This document shows positions 44,563-53,424 of a stretch of 64,000 nt of DNA, one piece after another. The notes beneath the pieces are model-generated. The model was not told where the DNA came from. It was given only the letters and a program-made list of their open reading frames with translations, and searched no databases. Position 1 is the stretch's first letter; each line of letters opens with the position of its first letter. The stretch comes from Microbulbifer bruguierae (lineage in GTDB: Bacteria > Pseudomonadota > Gammaproteobacteria > Pseudomonadales > Cellvibrionaceae), in assembly GCF_029869925.1 (NCBI RefSeq), contig NZ_CP118605.1, forward strand, positions 2,048,001 to 2,112,000, in the 5' to 3' direction. The position numbers and the translations under genes are program-made.

Positions 44563-45402
44563 TCACCCCCTGTTCCAACTCCGCGCTGTAGTGAAACTTG
44601 CGGTGACGGAGGCCAGTGGATCCTTGGGTTGATCATGTTCCACAAAACCAAACCGATAGCCGGATTGATCTGCTGCGGCAAGGAACTGCTTGAAATCAAT
44701 GATTCCCGCACCGACATCCACCATATTTCCGGCAACGTCCATATCTTTGACGTGCCAGAGCGGGAAACGGCCCGGATGTTTACGGAAATAATCCAGTGGA
44801 TCCCGCTGCGCCTTGCGCAGCCAGAACAGATCCATCTCAAAACTCACCAGCGCCGGGTCGGTGTTATCCAGCAGCCACTGATACGGCTCGAAATCATTGC
44901 TGGTGACAAATTCGAAATCGTGATTGTGATAAGCCATACGCAGACCCGCGCTGCGGCACAGTTCGCCCCAGCGGTTGAGATCGTCCGCCAGGCGCTTGTA
45001 ACCATCTTCGCTACGCTCACTTTCTCCGATCCACGGTAATACCAGGAACTGATGCCCCACTTCTGCCGCCGCATCCAAATGCTGCTGGAGCCCTTCCCGT
45101 AACTGCGACAGTTGCAGGTGTGCAGCCGGAGAAATCAGCCCTTCTCCCAGGAGAATTTTGCGCAGTTCCGCGGGCTTTTCTTCAAAGTAACCGGCAAACT
45201 CCACCTGCTGATAACCGATTCCCGCCAGCGCCTTTAATGTGGCCGAAACACTTTTCTCCATCAGGGCGCGTACGGTGTACAGCTGCACTCCTCGCACCTG
45301 GGCCTGCATCGGCGAGCCTGCTTGGGTAAGGCCAGCTGCGGTGGCGGCGAGGGCGGCACAGGTCATGGCGAGAAACTCCCGGCGATTGATGGATCTGTTC
45401 AT
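44563..45402 (-). CDS. Tat-exported sugar isomerase/epimerase-like TIM-barrel protein
   Basis: 279 aa. ATG 45402 follows a perfect AGGAG; longer in-frame starts would mask the twin-arginine signal (SINRREFLAMTCAALAATAA). The mature protein is an AP-endonuclease-2-type TIM barrel with probable metal ligands in AYHNHDFEF, FEMDLFW, LWHVKDMD and FVEHDQP. Exported members of this family occur next to GMC or Gfo/Idh/MocA dehydrogenases and include enzymes that act on 3-keto-glycosides by epimerisation or elimination. First gene of a - strand operon with the subunit 3 and GMC genes, led by the LacI-type operator at 45754-45767. Confidence 0.87.
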   Translation of the reverse strand: MNRSINRREFLAMTCAALAATAAGLTQAGSPMQAQVRGVQLYTVRALMEKSVSATLKALAGIGYQQVEFAGYFEEKPAELRKILLGEGLISPAAHLQLSQLREGLQQHLDAAAEVGHQFLVLPWIGESERSEDGYKRLADDLNRWGELCRSAGLRMAYHNHDFEFVTSNDFEPYQWLLDNTDPALVSFEMDLFWLRKAQRDPLDYFRKHPGRFPLWHVKDMDVAGNMVDVGAGIIDFKQFLAAADQSGYRFGFVEHDQPKDPLASVTASFTTARSWNRG

Positions 45403-45753
45403 GGTTTTGCTCCTGGGAAGATCGGGTGCAGGCAAACGCCCGCACACAATCCGGCACACGTGTTACCGCCAGCCGGAAATAGGTTGGAATTTGCGGGCAG
45501 CACAGAATTGCCCAGGCAAAAGTGAAGATCGGAAAAATCGGCGCGGCACAGACGGGCACCGCAGGCACGGTTTGTGCTCTTTGTGCTCATGGCGGTCATC
45601 GCTATTTATTTTTATTTTCGACCCGGACTGAGGCGATTTATTAACACCGGTTATTGGCGACGGTCTTACGTCGAATCCGGTGTAGGCCCCGATTGCGCCC
45701 GGGAAATTATTATTGTGCCGGGGAAATATCCACGGCGGGCAACTCGAAAAAAA

Positions 45754-45767
45754 TGTAACCGGTTTCA
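45754..45767. promoter_or_regulatory. LacI-type operator upstream of the exported oxidation operon
   Basis: TGTAACCGGTTTCA; read on the minus strand it is TGAAACCGGTTACA, identical to the site at 32337-32350. On the minus strand the following TTACAT can serve as a -10 with TTGCGG about 16 bp upstream, so the operator overlaps the promoter of the TIM-barrel/subunit 3/GMC operon. Confidence 0.75.
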
Positions 45768-45851
45768 GGGATCCCCGCAAGCCCTGCCTTGAGGCATACA
45801 GCGCCAGTGTGACGCCTGCGCGAAAAGCCGGGGAAACTCAGGGCCGCTAAT

Positions 45852-45907
45852 CCCCGGCAGACTGTCCCCGGCAGACTGTCCCCGGAAAACTGTCACAGGG
45901 AAAACTG
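45852..45907. repeat. 14-bp tandem repeat next to the LacI stop codon
   Basis: CCCCGGCAGACTGT at 45852-45865 and 45866-45879, then CCCCGGAAAACTGT at 45880-45893 and a degenerate fourth unit. Array ends about 10 bp from the LacI stop. Confidence 0.8.
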
Positions 45908-45917
45908 CCCCCAAGGC

Positions 45918-46973
45918 TCAGGGCGCCGGCCCGGTGCTGTCGCGTACCTTGAGATCGTAAGGCAGCACCACCTGGGCGGGCTCACCACTGCTGGCAGTTT
46001 CCAGTTGATCAATCAACAGCTGCGCCGCGGTCGCTCCGAACTCCTCCGCCGGCTGGGCGATTGTGGTCAGGGCCGGGTCGCTATAAGACGCATAGGCAAT
46101 ATCGTCGAACCCGGCCACAGAGATGTCTTGCGGCACCCGCAGCCCCGCCTGTTTGATCCGCTGCATTGCGCCCAGCGCCATTTCGTCGTTCTCGCAAAAA
46201 ATGGCGGTGGGCGGGTTGTCGCGGGTGATCAGGGTACCGGCGGCGCGGTGGCCGGACTGCAGGGTGAAGTCACCCGGACACAGCAGGGAGTCATCAAAAG
46301 CGATACCGGCCGCCTCCAGCGCCTCGCGGTAACCGGCAACCCGCTCGAGGGTCAGCGGGCTGCGCTGGGGGCCCTTGATCAGTCCGATACGCCGGTGACC
46401 GAGGCGCACCAGATGATCGGTGATGGCGCGGGCGGCCGCGCGGTTATTCAGTTGTACCGACGGATAACCGCAATCACGCATCACTTCACAGGCATTAACC
46501 ATGGGCGGCAACTGGTCCCCGGCTTTACCCCTCACCTTGCCCTTCCCTTTTACTTTCCCCTCTCCTTTTTCGGCCTCATCCAGCCCGGAAAAGGGATCGA
46601 ATGCGCGCAACTGAATCACTCCATCCGCCTGGAAATTCTGCACCATACGCGCGTAATCGCGCTCGATTTCCTCACGCCCCAGGGTGTTGCACAGCAGCAC
46701 CTGATAGCCAGCCTCCCGCGCGCGCTCCTGAATTCCGGTAATCACCCGCGAAAAGAACGGGTTGGCAATGGTGGGCACCAGTACCACCAGATTGTGAGTG
46801 CGGCGGGAGCGGAACTGCACCGCCATCAGGTTGGGTTTGTAGCCCGCCTCGTCCACGGCGGCGAGGACCTTCTTGCGGGTGCGCGGAGATACCAGATCCG
46901 GTTTCGCCAGGGTACGGGAAACCGTGGCCACAGAAACTCCCGCCAACCTGGCCACGGTACGGATATTCGACAT
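45918..46973 (-). CDS. LacI-family transcriptional regulator
   Basis: 351 aa: a helix-turn-helix at residues 4-50 (TVARLAGVSVATVSRTLAKP) and a periplasmic-binding-protein-like ligand domain from about 60 (LVPTIANPFFSRVITGIQ, FDDIAYASYSDPALTTIAQP). Residues about 131-155 are an unusual Lys/Gly/Glu-rich insertion (EKGEGKVKGKGKVRGKAG) not seen in typical family members. It is divergent from the Gfo/Idh/MocA operon, with the palindrome TGTAACCCGTTACA in the promoter region between them. The same operator occurs before TonB receptor 2 and the exported oxidation operon, so this protein is the best candidate local repressor. The inducer is unknown. Confidence 0.92.
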   Translation of the reverse strand: MSNIRTVARLAGVSVATVSRTLAKPDLVSPRTRKKVLAAVDEAGYKPNLMAVQFRSRRTHNLVVLVPTIANPFFSRVITGIQERAREAGYQVLLCNTLGREEIERDYARMVQNFQADGVIQLRAFDPFSGLDEAEKGEGKVKGKGKVRGKAGDQLPPMVNACEVMRDCGYPSVQLNNRAAARAITDHLVRLGHRRIGLIKGPQRSPLTLERVAGYREALEAAGIAFDDSLLCPGDFTLQSGHRAAGTLITRDNPPTAIFCENDEMALGAMQRIKQAGLRVPQDISVAGFDDIAYASYSDPALTTIAQPAEEFGATAAQLLIDQLETASSGEPAQVVLPYDLKVRDSTGPAP

Positions 46974-47329
46974 AGACGCTCAGCTCTCTTTTCAACTATT
47001 CCCAAGGGGCACTTCCGCCCGCTAGCCAGACAGGGTTTTACCGCTGCGCTGGTCGCTTTCTTCGATGGATTCATCAATCTATGGCAAATCCCACGCCGGA
47101 AGTATCCGTGGGCATCTTGACAGGAAAAAATGTAACCCGTTACATTGCACTTTACAAGAGCGCACAATTACCAGCGCCATCGTCATTTACCGCGCGATCG
47201 GCAACCCCGAGGTGGGCAACACGCTGGCACAGTCCGCGATGAGTAATCGCGGGACAATACGAAAAAAATAAATAACGCGATAAGCGACGCATAAAAAACA
47301 GCTCTGCACGCGACGATAAGGAGAATAAA
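46974..47329. other. Divergent promoter region LacI / Gfo-Idh-MocA
   Basis: 356 bp with no gene. It contains a -35/-10 pair and a LacI-type operator at 47117-47145. The LacI promoter itself could not be recognised. Confidence 0.6.
47117..47145 (+). promoter_or_regulatory. Promoter with overlapping LacI-type operator
   Basis: Consensus -35 TTGACA (47117-47122), 17-bp spacer, TTACAT (47140-47145). The operator TGTAACCCGTTACA (47131-47144) covers the spacer end and the -10. It faces the Gfo/Idh/MocA operon and probably also controls the divergent LacI gene. Confidence 0.78.
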
Positions 47330-48505
47330 GTGAGGCAGCCCGACAACAAGCTGCGCCTGGGAATGGTTGGCGGCGGTGAGGGCGCGTTTATCGGCGCGGT
47401 ACACCGGGCCGCGGCCAATCTCGACGGACGCATCCGGCTGGTGTGTGGCAACTTCAGCCGCGAGCCCGACAACAACCAGCGCACCGGCGCCAGCCTGGGC
47501 CTCACCGCCAACCGCGTGTATCCGGATTGGCCGAGCATGATCCGCGCCGAAGCCGCCCTGCCTGAAAGCGAGCGTATGCAGGCGCTCAGTATCGTCACCC
47601 CCAATCAATTGCATGTCCCCATTACCGAAGCCGCACTGGATGCTGGCTTCCACGTATTCTGTGAAAAACCCGCCGGCATCACCCTCGCGGAAGTCACCAG
47701 ACTGCAGCGCCGGCTCGCCGCCAGTGACCGCCACTACGGTCTGGCCCATACCTACCTTGGCTACCCACTGGTCCATCAGGCGCGGCACATGGTGCGCAAT
47801 GGCAAACTGGGTCAGATACGCAAAATTTATGCGGACTACCGCCAGGGCTGGCTCGCCGGCGGACTGGAATACAGCGGCAACAAACAGGCGGGCTGGCGCA
47901 CTGATCCTTCCCAGGCCGGGGCCAGTGGCTGCATGGCGGATATCGGCACCCACACCTTCGGGCTCGCCGAATTTGTCAGCGGCCACAAAATCACCCGACT
48001 GTGCGCAGAACTGCACTCCCATATCGATGGCCGCCAGCTGGACGACGATGGCTCCGCGCTGTTTCGCACCGATGGCGGCGCCAGCGGCGTACTGACCGCC
48101 AGCCAGGTGTGTGCCGGCGAGGAAAACGACCTGACCCTGCGCATCTACGGCGAACACGGCGGCCTCGAGTGGCACCAGATGCAGCCAGACACCCTGGTTC
48201 ACCGCAGAGCCAATGGCGATATCCACCTGCTGCGCGCCGGCACCGATCGTGAATACCTGCTGCCGACCACCCGCCACAGCCTGCGCCTGCCCGCCGGGCA
48301 CCCGGAAGGCTATCTCGAAGCCATGGCCAACCTTTACCGGGATTTCGCCAGCGCCATTCTTGACGGAACCCCCTGCGCGATACCCGGTATCGACAACGGT
48401 CTGCGCGGCATGGCATTTATCGACGCCATGCTCCGCAGTGGCGGCCACTGGACCGAACTGGAAATACCCTCCACTGAACCGCACACCACAGGGGTAAAGG
48501 CATGA
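47330..48505 (+). CDS. Gfo/Idh/MocA-family NAD(P)-dependent oxidoreductase
   Basis: 391 aa, cytosolic. GTG start 8 bases after AAGGAG. The Rossmann motif GMVGGGEGAFIG, the family signature CEKPAG (catalytic Lys) and DIGTHTF (active-site His) are present. Members oxidise a sugar hydroxyl, often C3 of a glucoside or C2 of an inositol, with NAD(P). It overlaps the next gene by 4 bp (ATGA), so the dehydrogenase and TIM-barrel protein are made together. With the LacI gene and an MFS permease this forms a small catabolic operon for an imported sugar or its 3-keto derivative; the substrate is not identified. Confidence 0.92.
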   Translation: MRQPDNKLRLGMVGGGEGAFIGAVHRAAANLDGRIRLVCGNFSREPDNNQRTGASLGLTANRVYPDWPSMIRAEAALPESERMQALSIVTPNQLHVPITEAALDAGFHVFCEKPAGITLAEVTRLQRRLAASDRHYGLAHTYLGYPLVHQARHMVRNGKLGQIRKIYADYRQGWLAGGLEYSGNKQAGWRTDPSQAGASGCMADIGTHTFGLAEFVSGHKITRLCAELHSHIDGRQLDDDGSALFRTDGGASGVLTASQVCAGEENDLTLRIYGEHGGLEWHQMQPDTLVHRRANGDIHLLRAGTDREYLLPTTRHSLRLPAGHPEGYLEAMANLYRDFASAILDGTPCAIPGIDNGLRGMAFIDAMLRSGGHWTELEIPSTEPHTTGVKA

Positions 48506-49599
48506 ACGAAACCGGAAAACCAACTGCGCAGAAAGCCCAGATAGCTCAGATAAAAGGACCCGCGCTGTTTCTTGCGCAGTTCATGGGTGAACAACCGCCC
48601 TTCGACAATCTTGCCGATATCTGCCGCTGGGCCGCCTCTCTCGGCTACCGTGGTGTGCAGATTCCGAGCAACGACGCCCGCTGTATGAACCTGAGACTGG
48701 CCGCGGAAAGCCAGGACTATTGCGATGAACTGCGCGGGACCTGTGCCCAGGCGGGAGTAGAAATCACGGAACTGTCCACCCACCTGCAGGGACAACTGGT
48801 GGCCGTGCACCCGGCCTATGACGAGCTGTTCGACAACTTCGCCCCGGCGGAACTACGCGGCAATCCCCGCGCGCGCACCGACTGGGCGGTGGAACAACTG
48901 CTGCTCGCGGCCAGGGCCAGTCAGCGCCTCGGCCTCAGCGCCCACGCGACATTTTCCGGCGCCTTGCTGTGGCACCTGGTGTACCCCTGGCCGCAGAGAC
49001 CCGCAGGACTGGTAGAGCAGGGTTTTGCGGAACTGGCGCGGCGCTGGCGGCCGATTCTCGACGCCTTCGACGAGGCCGGCGTGGACGTCTGCTATGAAAT
49101 CCACCCCGGTGAAGACCTCCACGACGGCGCCTCCTTCGAACAGTTCCTGCGCGCAGTGGATCAGCACCCAAGGGCAAAAATTCTCTACGATCCAAGCCAC
49201 TTTGTGCTGCAGCAACTGGACTATCTGGACTTCATCGATCGCTACCATGCGCGCATCGGCATGTTTCATGTGAAGGATGCGGAGTTCCGTCCCGATGGCC
49301 GTGCCGGTGTCTACGGCGGCTATCAGGGCTGGACCGAGCGCCCCGGGCGTTTCCGCTCCCTGGGTGACGGCCAGGTAGATTTCAGAGGTATTTTCAGCAA
49401 GCTCACCCAGTACGGATTTGACGGCTGGGCGGTGGTGGAGTGGGAGTGCTGCCTCAAGCACCCGGAAGATGGCGCGCGGGAGGGCGCGCAGTTTGTACGC
49501 GAGCACCTGATCCGCCGCGCGGACAAAGCCTTCGACGATTTTGCCGGCGGCGCCAGTGATAGTGCGCGCAATGCGCGGATTCTTGGTATTGGCGACTAA
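48502..49599 (+). CDS. Cytosolic sugar phosphate isomerase/epimerase-like TIM-barrel protein
   Basis: 365 aa, no signal peptide. AP-endonuclease-2-type barrel with metal ligands in YEIHPGED, YDPSHFVL, MFHVKDAEF and AVVEWECC. Translation is coupled to the Gfo/Idh/MocA gene by ATGA. Pairs of this type act consecutively: dehydrogenase makes a keto-sugar, barrel enzyme epimerises, isomerises or cleaves it. Compared with the Tat-exported barrel at 44563-45402 it is longer and only distantly similar, so the two likely serve different compartments. A family B REP-like element follows its stop. Confidence 0.9.
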   Translation: MNETGKPTAQKAQIAQIKGPALFLAQFMGEQPPFDNLADICRWAASLGYRGVQIPSNDARCMNLRLAAESQDYCDELRGTCAQAGVEITELSTHLQGQLVAVHPAYDELFDNFAPAELRGNPRARTDWAVEQLLLAARASQRLGLSAHATFSGALLWHLVYPWPQRPAGLVEQGFAELARRWRPILDAFDEAGVDVCYEIHPGEDLHDGASFEQFLRAVDQHPRAKILYDPSHFVLQQLDYLDFIDRYHARIGMFHVKDAEFRPDGRAGVYGGYQGWTERPGRFRSLGDGQVDFRGIFSKLTQYGFDGWAVVEWECCLKHPEDGAREGAQFVREHLIRRADKAFDDFAGGASDSARNARILGIGD

Positions 49600-49602
49600 C
49601 TC

Positions 49603-49684
49603 GTAGGATGGGCAAAGCACAGTGTGCCCATCAAAGACCTTGGTACCGAATAACGTTGGGCACGCTGCGCTTTACCCAACCTAC
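49603..49684. repeat. REP-like element family B copy 2
   Basis: GTAGGATGGGCAAAGCACAG-like left arm and CTGCGCTTTACCCAACCTAC right arm; imperfect inverted repeat, related to 17910-17983. It lies between the TIM-barrel gene and the MFS gene. Confidence 0.78.
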
Positions 49685-49726
49685 CGGTCTCGAACAACAA
49701 AAATGATCGCGATGGGAGAAAATAAA

Positions 49727-51049
49727 ATGAATAAGTCCGACCCAAAGCAGTACCCCACACAATACCGCAACAGCCGCCTCTTTCTGATCGGGGTACTCGC
49801 CCTGGTTGCCGCCGCCATGAGCGCTTCCCTGCGCGCCACTGTGGCCGGGGATATCAAGGGCGAGCTGTTCGACACCATCGACCTCGCACACTCTGCCACA
49901 CTGATTGCGGAATCTCTCGGGGTGGCATTTCTCGGCTTCGCCTTCACCCTGTTTATCGTCAGCCCGCTACTGGACCTGCTCGGCATGCGCCGGGTAGTGA
50001 TGGCCTCGGGGCTGTGTCTGGGCGGCGGCACCCTGCTCACCATCTGCGCACCACTTGTGGACGGCATGGATGCCTACTGGCTGGTGTGGAGCGGCATGCT
50101 GCTGTGCGGCATCGGCTGGGGCTGCGCCGAAGGCTCTGTGAATCCCATGACCACCGCGCTGTATCCGGAAGATAAAACCCACCGCCTGAACGTGGTCCAC
50201 GCCTGGTGGCCGGCAGGCATGATTTTCGGTGGCGTAGCCGGAGTCGCCATGGGCGCGTTTGATGTGCCCTGGCAGTTCGCCCTCGCGCTGGTGTTGCTGC
50301 CGGCACTGGCGGTGGTGGTCCTGTCCATCGGCATCGAATTCCCGCCCACCGAGCGCGCCGCCAGCGGCATCAGCATGAAGGAAATGTTTCTGGAAATTCT
50401 GCGCCGCCCGAGTTTTCTACTGTGGTTCGCGGCAATGTTTCTCACCGCCGCCTCCGAGCTGGCTCCCGGCCAGTGGGTGGACCTGGCACTGACCCAGAAA
50501 GTGGGCTTCCGCGGTATTCTGTTACTGGTATATGTGAGCGGCCTGATGTTTGTGATGCGCCACTTTGCCGGACCACTCGCGCACCGCCTGTCCAATGCCG
50601 GGCTGCTGTGGATATCCAGCCTGCTGGCGGCCATCGGCCTGTTCCTGCTGTCCCGCGCAGACGGTGCGGTAACCGCGCTGGTTGCGGCAACCGTATGGGG
50701 TATCGGCGTGTGCTTTATGTGGCCGACCATGCTCGCCAGCGTATCCGAACGCTATCCCCGCGGCGGCTCACTGATGATCGGTCTGGTAGGCTCCGCCGGT
50801 GCGGCGTCCATCTACTTTGTACTGCCCATGCTGGGCGCCTTCTACGATCAGGTAAAGCAGGAACTGGCCGGCGGCAGCGACGGGCTTGCGCAACTGTCGA
50901 CAACAGCACTGGCGGACATTGAGGGGCTGGCGGCGGCGGAGTCTTTCGCTCTGGTGGCGCTGTTGCCGCTGGCGCTGCTGCTGATCTTCGGCGCGGTGTG
51001 GCTCTACGACCGCCGCGCCAAATCCACACAGCGGGTGGCCACCGCCTGA
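49727..51049 (+). CDS. MFS transporter (FucP-like sugar permease)
   Basis: 440 aa with 12 hydrophobic segments. ATG 49727 is preceded by GGGAGAA at good spacing; longer in-frame starts run through the REP-like element and are rejected. Segments ASGLCLGGGTLLTICAPLVDG, IGWGCAEGSVNPMTTALYPE and VVHAWWPAGMIFGGVAG resemble MFS sugar permeases of the fucose/glucose-galactose permease group. It should import the substrate handled by the two preceding genes, probably a mono- or disaccharide by proton symport. Last gene of the LacI-flanked operon; a strong terminator follows. Confidence 0.9.
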   Translation: MNKSDPKQYPTQYRNSRLFLIGVLALVAAAMSASLRATVAGDIKGELFDTIDLAHSATLIAESLGVAFLGFAFTLFIVSPLLDLLGMRRVVMASGLCLGGGTLLTICAPLVDGMDAYWLVWSGMLLCGIGWGCAEGSVNPMTTALYPEDKTHRLNVVHAWWPAGMIFGGVAGVAMGAFDVPWQFALALVLLPALAVVVLSIGIEFPPTERAASGISMKEMFLEILRRPSFLLWFAAMFLTAASELAPGQWVDLALTQKVGFRGILLLVYVSGLMFVMRHFAGPLAHRLSNAGLLWISSLLAAIGLFLLSRADGAVTALVAATVWGIGVCFMWPTMLASVSERYPRGGSLMIGLVGSAGAASIYFVLPMLGAFYDQVKQELAGGSDGLAQLSTTALADIEGLAAAESFALVALLPLALLLIFGAVWLYDRRAKSTQRVATA

Positions 51050-51113
51050 AATGGTCACTGCGACGGGTAAACGTCTCTTCTCCACAGGGCGTTGACGTCG
51101 TCACTGTGTCTCT

Positions 51114-51138
51114 GGCCCGTTTGCACGGGCCTTTTTTT
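51114..51138 (+). terminator. Intrinsic terminator after the MFS gene
   Basis: GGCCCGT-TTGC-ACGGGCC followed by seven T; closes the Gfo/Idh/MocA-TIM barrel-MFS operon before the convergent S9 peptidase gene. Confidence 0.92.
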
Positions 51139-51199
51139 AAACACCGTACTTTTACCCCCCCCGGTTACTGATCCGTTGTCGCGGGTGTGATTTTTCCGG

Positions 51200-53191
51200 T
51201 TACTGGGTATCGGCAGGCTGTAGATATTTATCCACAAACGCCACCATCGCCTCCACGGCTTCCAGGCGGGTCTCGCTCTGCATCAGGTTATGTGTCTCCC
51301 CTTTCAGCTCGATCAGTTTCACGTCCTTTTCTGCCCGTCGCAGCTGCTTGTACATAGTATTCGACTGCTTGAAGGGCACATTGAGATCATCTTCACCGTG
51401 AATCAACAATACGGGAGCCACGAAATTTTTGGCAAAGTTCGCCGGTGATATGGCCTTAAGATCTTTATCCGATGCTTCTCCATTGCCGATATTCTTCTGC
51501 CAGTAGGCTACGATCCAGTGGTCGTCGCCATGCTCTCGCTCTTCATATTCGATCATGTCTTCCAGGTCGGCAACGCCATTGATGGAAACCACGCAGCGAT
51601 AAAGTTCCGGAGTAAATGCGCCACCAGCGAGCGCTGCATAGCCGCCGTAACTCGCGCCGACGATACAGATCCGTTGCGGATCGACAATGCCTTTTTTCAC
51701 CAGCACGCCCACGGCATCGGTGAGATCATCCTGCATCTTTCCACCCCACTCACCGCGACCAGCCTTTTCATGCTCGATACCAAAGCCGCTTGAGCCGCGG
51801 AACTGGGGTTGCACCACCAGATAGCCGCGACTGGCCAGGGATTGGGCCAGCCAGTCAAAACGCATCTGGTCATAGGATGCGGGGCCGCCATGAGGCAGTA
51901 TCACCGCCGGCAGGTTTTTCATATTCGCCACACGTTCCCGCGGGATGGTAAGCAGGTTGGGAATAATCAGGCCATCGCGGGCACGAAAGTTCATACGGCC
52001 GATGGGATGAATATTTTCCGACTTGATTTTCGGGCGCGCGGCGGCCAGCGCCGTGGGTGGCTCGTCCGCACTGAACTTGTAAAAGGTTCCCGAATCACCG
52101 GCCCCCTCTACATACACAAGCAGGTCGCGCCAGTCGCTGCTCCAGTCCCGCAGTTGCACAAAGTGCTCAGGAAACATCGCGCGAATATCCTGAACCCGCT
52201 TGTCGAGTTCTTCGTCGAAGAAACGATATTCCGGGGTGAATCCAGAGTAGCGCACCCCCCAGACAATCCGGTCGAGGCCTTTGTAGGTATATTCGATATC
52301 CGCATCGTCACGGCCAAACCCCATATTGGTGAATTCACCGGTTTCCAGGGACAGGGTGTAGTAATCGTCGCGACCGATATCACTGTTGGTACCCACCACT
52401 ACCAGAGCATCTCGAGCGGGAGTCATCCCTACCACATTGATACTGCGGATATCGGTATCTTCACGGTACAGTTCGCGCCAGTCATCGCCGTCGCGAACCA
52501 GCAATTTGTGACGGTTATAGCGGTTGTCGAAAATTTCATGCACCAGGACTTCACCCTCGGCATCGACAAAAAAATCGAGCGAGTCTTCCTTGCCCTTGAA
52601 ATGCACCCGGGGACGGCGCGGAGAATCCAGATCCACCCGCATCAGCGACATGCGCGGTGAATGGTCCATTCTGTCATCGGCCACATAGGCCGGCATGTAC
52701 ACGTATTTGCGGTCCGGAGACAGTCCGGCTATCCGGCCAAGCCCCTCCTGTCCCTTGTAAATGACATCTCCGGGAGTCAACAACTGGCGGATGTTGTTGT
52801 CCTCGACGTTGTAGGCGTAAGCGGTGCTGAGATCAAGATCCCCCCGGTACCCCAACACGCGCCGCACTTCGCCGCCAATAATGATGAGTTCGTCATCGGT
52901 CGCGAAATACAGACCGTGCATATTGATGTCCGAATCCGCGAGATTGAGCCCCGCCTTGTGCTTCCCCCTGGCCAGGTCGTACACCACGATCATATCGCGC
53001 TCGCCCTCGGCAATGCGGTAGGCAATTTTGTCGCCGTCCGGAGACAGCGCCATCATGCTGACCTTGGGCAGCACACCGTAATCACGGACGCTGACGGCCG
53101 AAGAGGTGGCGGCATGAACCGAAGAAAAAGGAATAAATAGCGCAGCGATAAAAAGCCACGCCGAGAAGGTGTTGCGGGTTCTCGTCATCAT
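51200..53191 (-). CDS. Secreted S9-family prolyl oligopeptidase-like peptidase
   Basis: 663 aa with a signal peptide (about residues 1-27, SSVHAATS). An N-terminal beta-propeller-like region with repeated LSPDGDKIAYR-type segments is followed by an alpha/beta-hydrolase domain carrying nucleophile Ser in VGASYGGYAALAGG (S514), Asp in IHGEDDLNVP and His in KGETHNLM. Family members are serine dipeptidyl- or acylaminoacyl-peptidases. It is monocistronic, converges on the MFS gene and has no visible link to the glycan genes around it, so it may be an insertion into, or a bystander within, the locus. Confidence 0.92.
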   Translation of the reverse strand: MMTRTRNTFSAWLFIAALFIPFSSVHAATSSAVSVRDYGVLPKVSMMALSPDGDKIAYRIAEGERDMIVVYDLARGKHKAGLNLADSDINMHGLYFATDDELIIIGGEVRRVLGYRGDLDLSTAYAYNVEDNNIRQLLTPGDVIYKGQEGLGRIAGLSPDRKYVYMPAYVADDRMDHSPRMSLMRVDLDSPRRPRVHFKGKEDSLDFFVDAEGEVLVHEIFDNRYNRHKLLVRDGDDWRELYREDTDIRSINVVGMTPARDALVVVGTNSDIGRDDYYTLSLETGEFTNMGFGRDDADIEYTYKGLDRIVWGVRYSGFTPEYRFFDEELDKRVQDIRAMFPEHFVQLRDWSSDWRDLLVYVEGAGDSGTFYKFSADEPPTALAAARPKIKSENIHPIGRMNFRARDGLIIPNLLTIPRERVANMKNLPAVILPHGGPASYDQMRFDWLAQSLASRGYLVVQPQFRGSSGFGIEHEKAGRGEWGGKMQDDLTDAVGVLVKKGIVDPQRICIVGASYGGYAALAGGAFTPELYRCVVSINGVADLEDMIEYEEREHGDDHWIVAYWQKNIGNGEASDKDLKAISPANFAKNFVAPVLLIHGEDDLNVPFKQSNTMYKQLRRAEKDVKLIELKGETHNLMQSETRLEAVEAMVAFVDKYLQPADTQ

Positions 53192-53320
53192 GGGAATTCA
53201 ATTTCCTGTTTATTCTTGCTTGAAATCAACGATCGTCCGATGAAATCGCCGATGCACAAGAATACCGGAATGACCACGTCATGTCCGGCAACAGAATTCC
53301 CGACAAAGAGCCGGAGAAAG

Positions 53321-53348
53321 AAAAAAGCCCGGCAGAGTTCTGCCGGGC
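53321..53348 (-). terminator. Intrinsic terminator of the GH74 gene
   Basis: On the minus strand GCCCGGCAGA pairs with TCTGCCGGGC, followed by six T. A second short hairpin (TGATCAC/GTGATCA) sits beside it at about 53355-53371. Confidence 0.88.
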
Positions 53349-53424
53349 CAAGAATGATCACCTTCGTGATCAGTTTTGCGGAGGAATATCCTCCAGGGGG
53401 GAGCTTTCCGTTACAGCAATTTTT

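Larger units (their letters stand above)
45403..45917. other. Intergenic region between the TIM-barrel gene and the LacI gene
   Basis: 515 bp. It contains the LacI-type operator at 45754-45767 and a 14-bp tandem repeat at 45852-45907. An open frame on the + strand (45574-45792) has a hydrophobic start but no ribosome site or family and crosses the operator, so it is not called. Confidence 0.6.

Noticed and set aside
45574-45792. 72-codon + strand frame with a hydrophobic N-terminus
   Set aside because: No ribosome site, crosses the operator and promoter at 45754-45767, no family resemblance.
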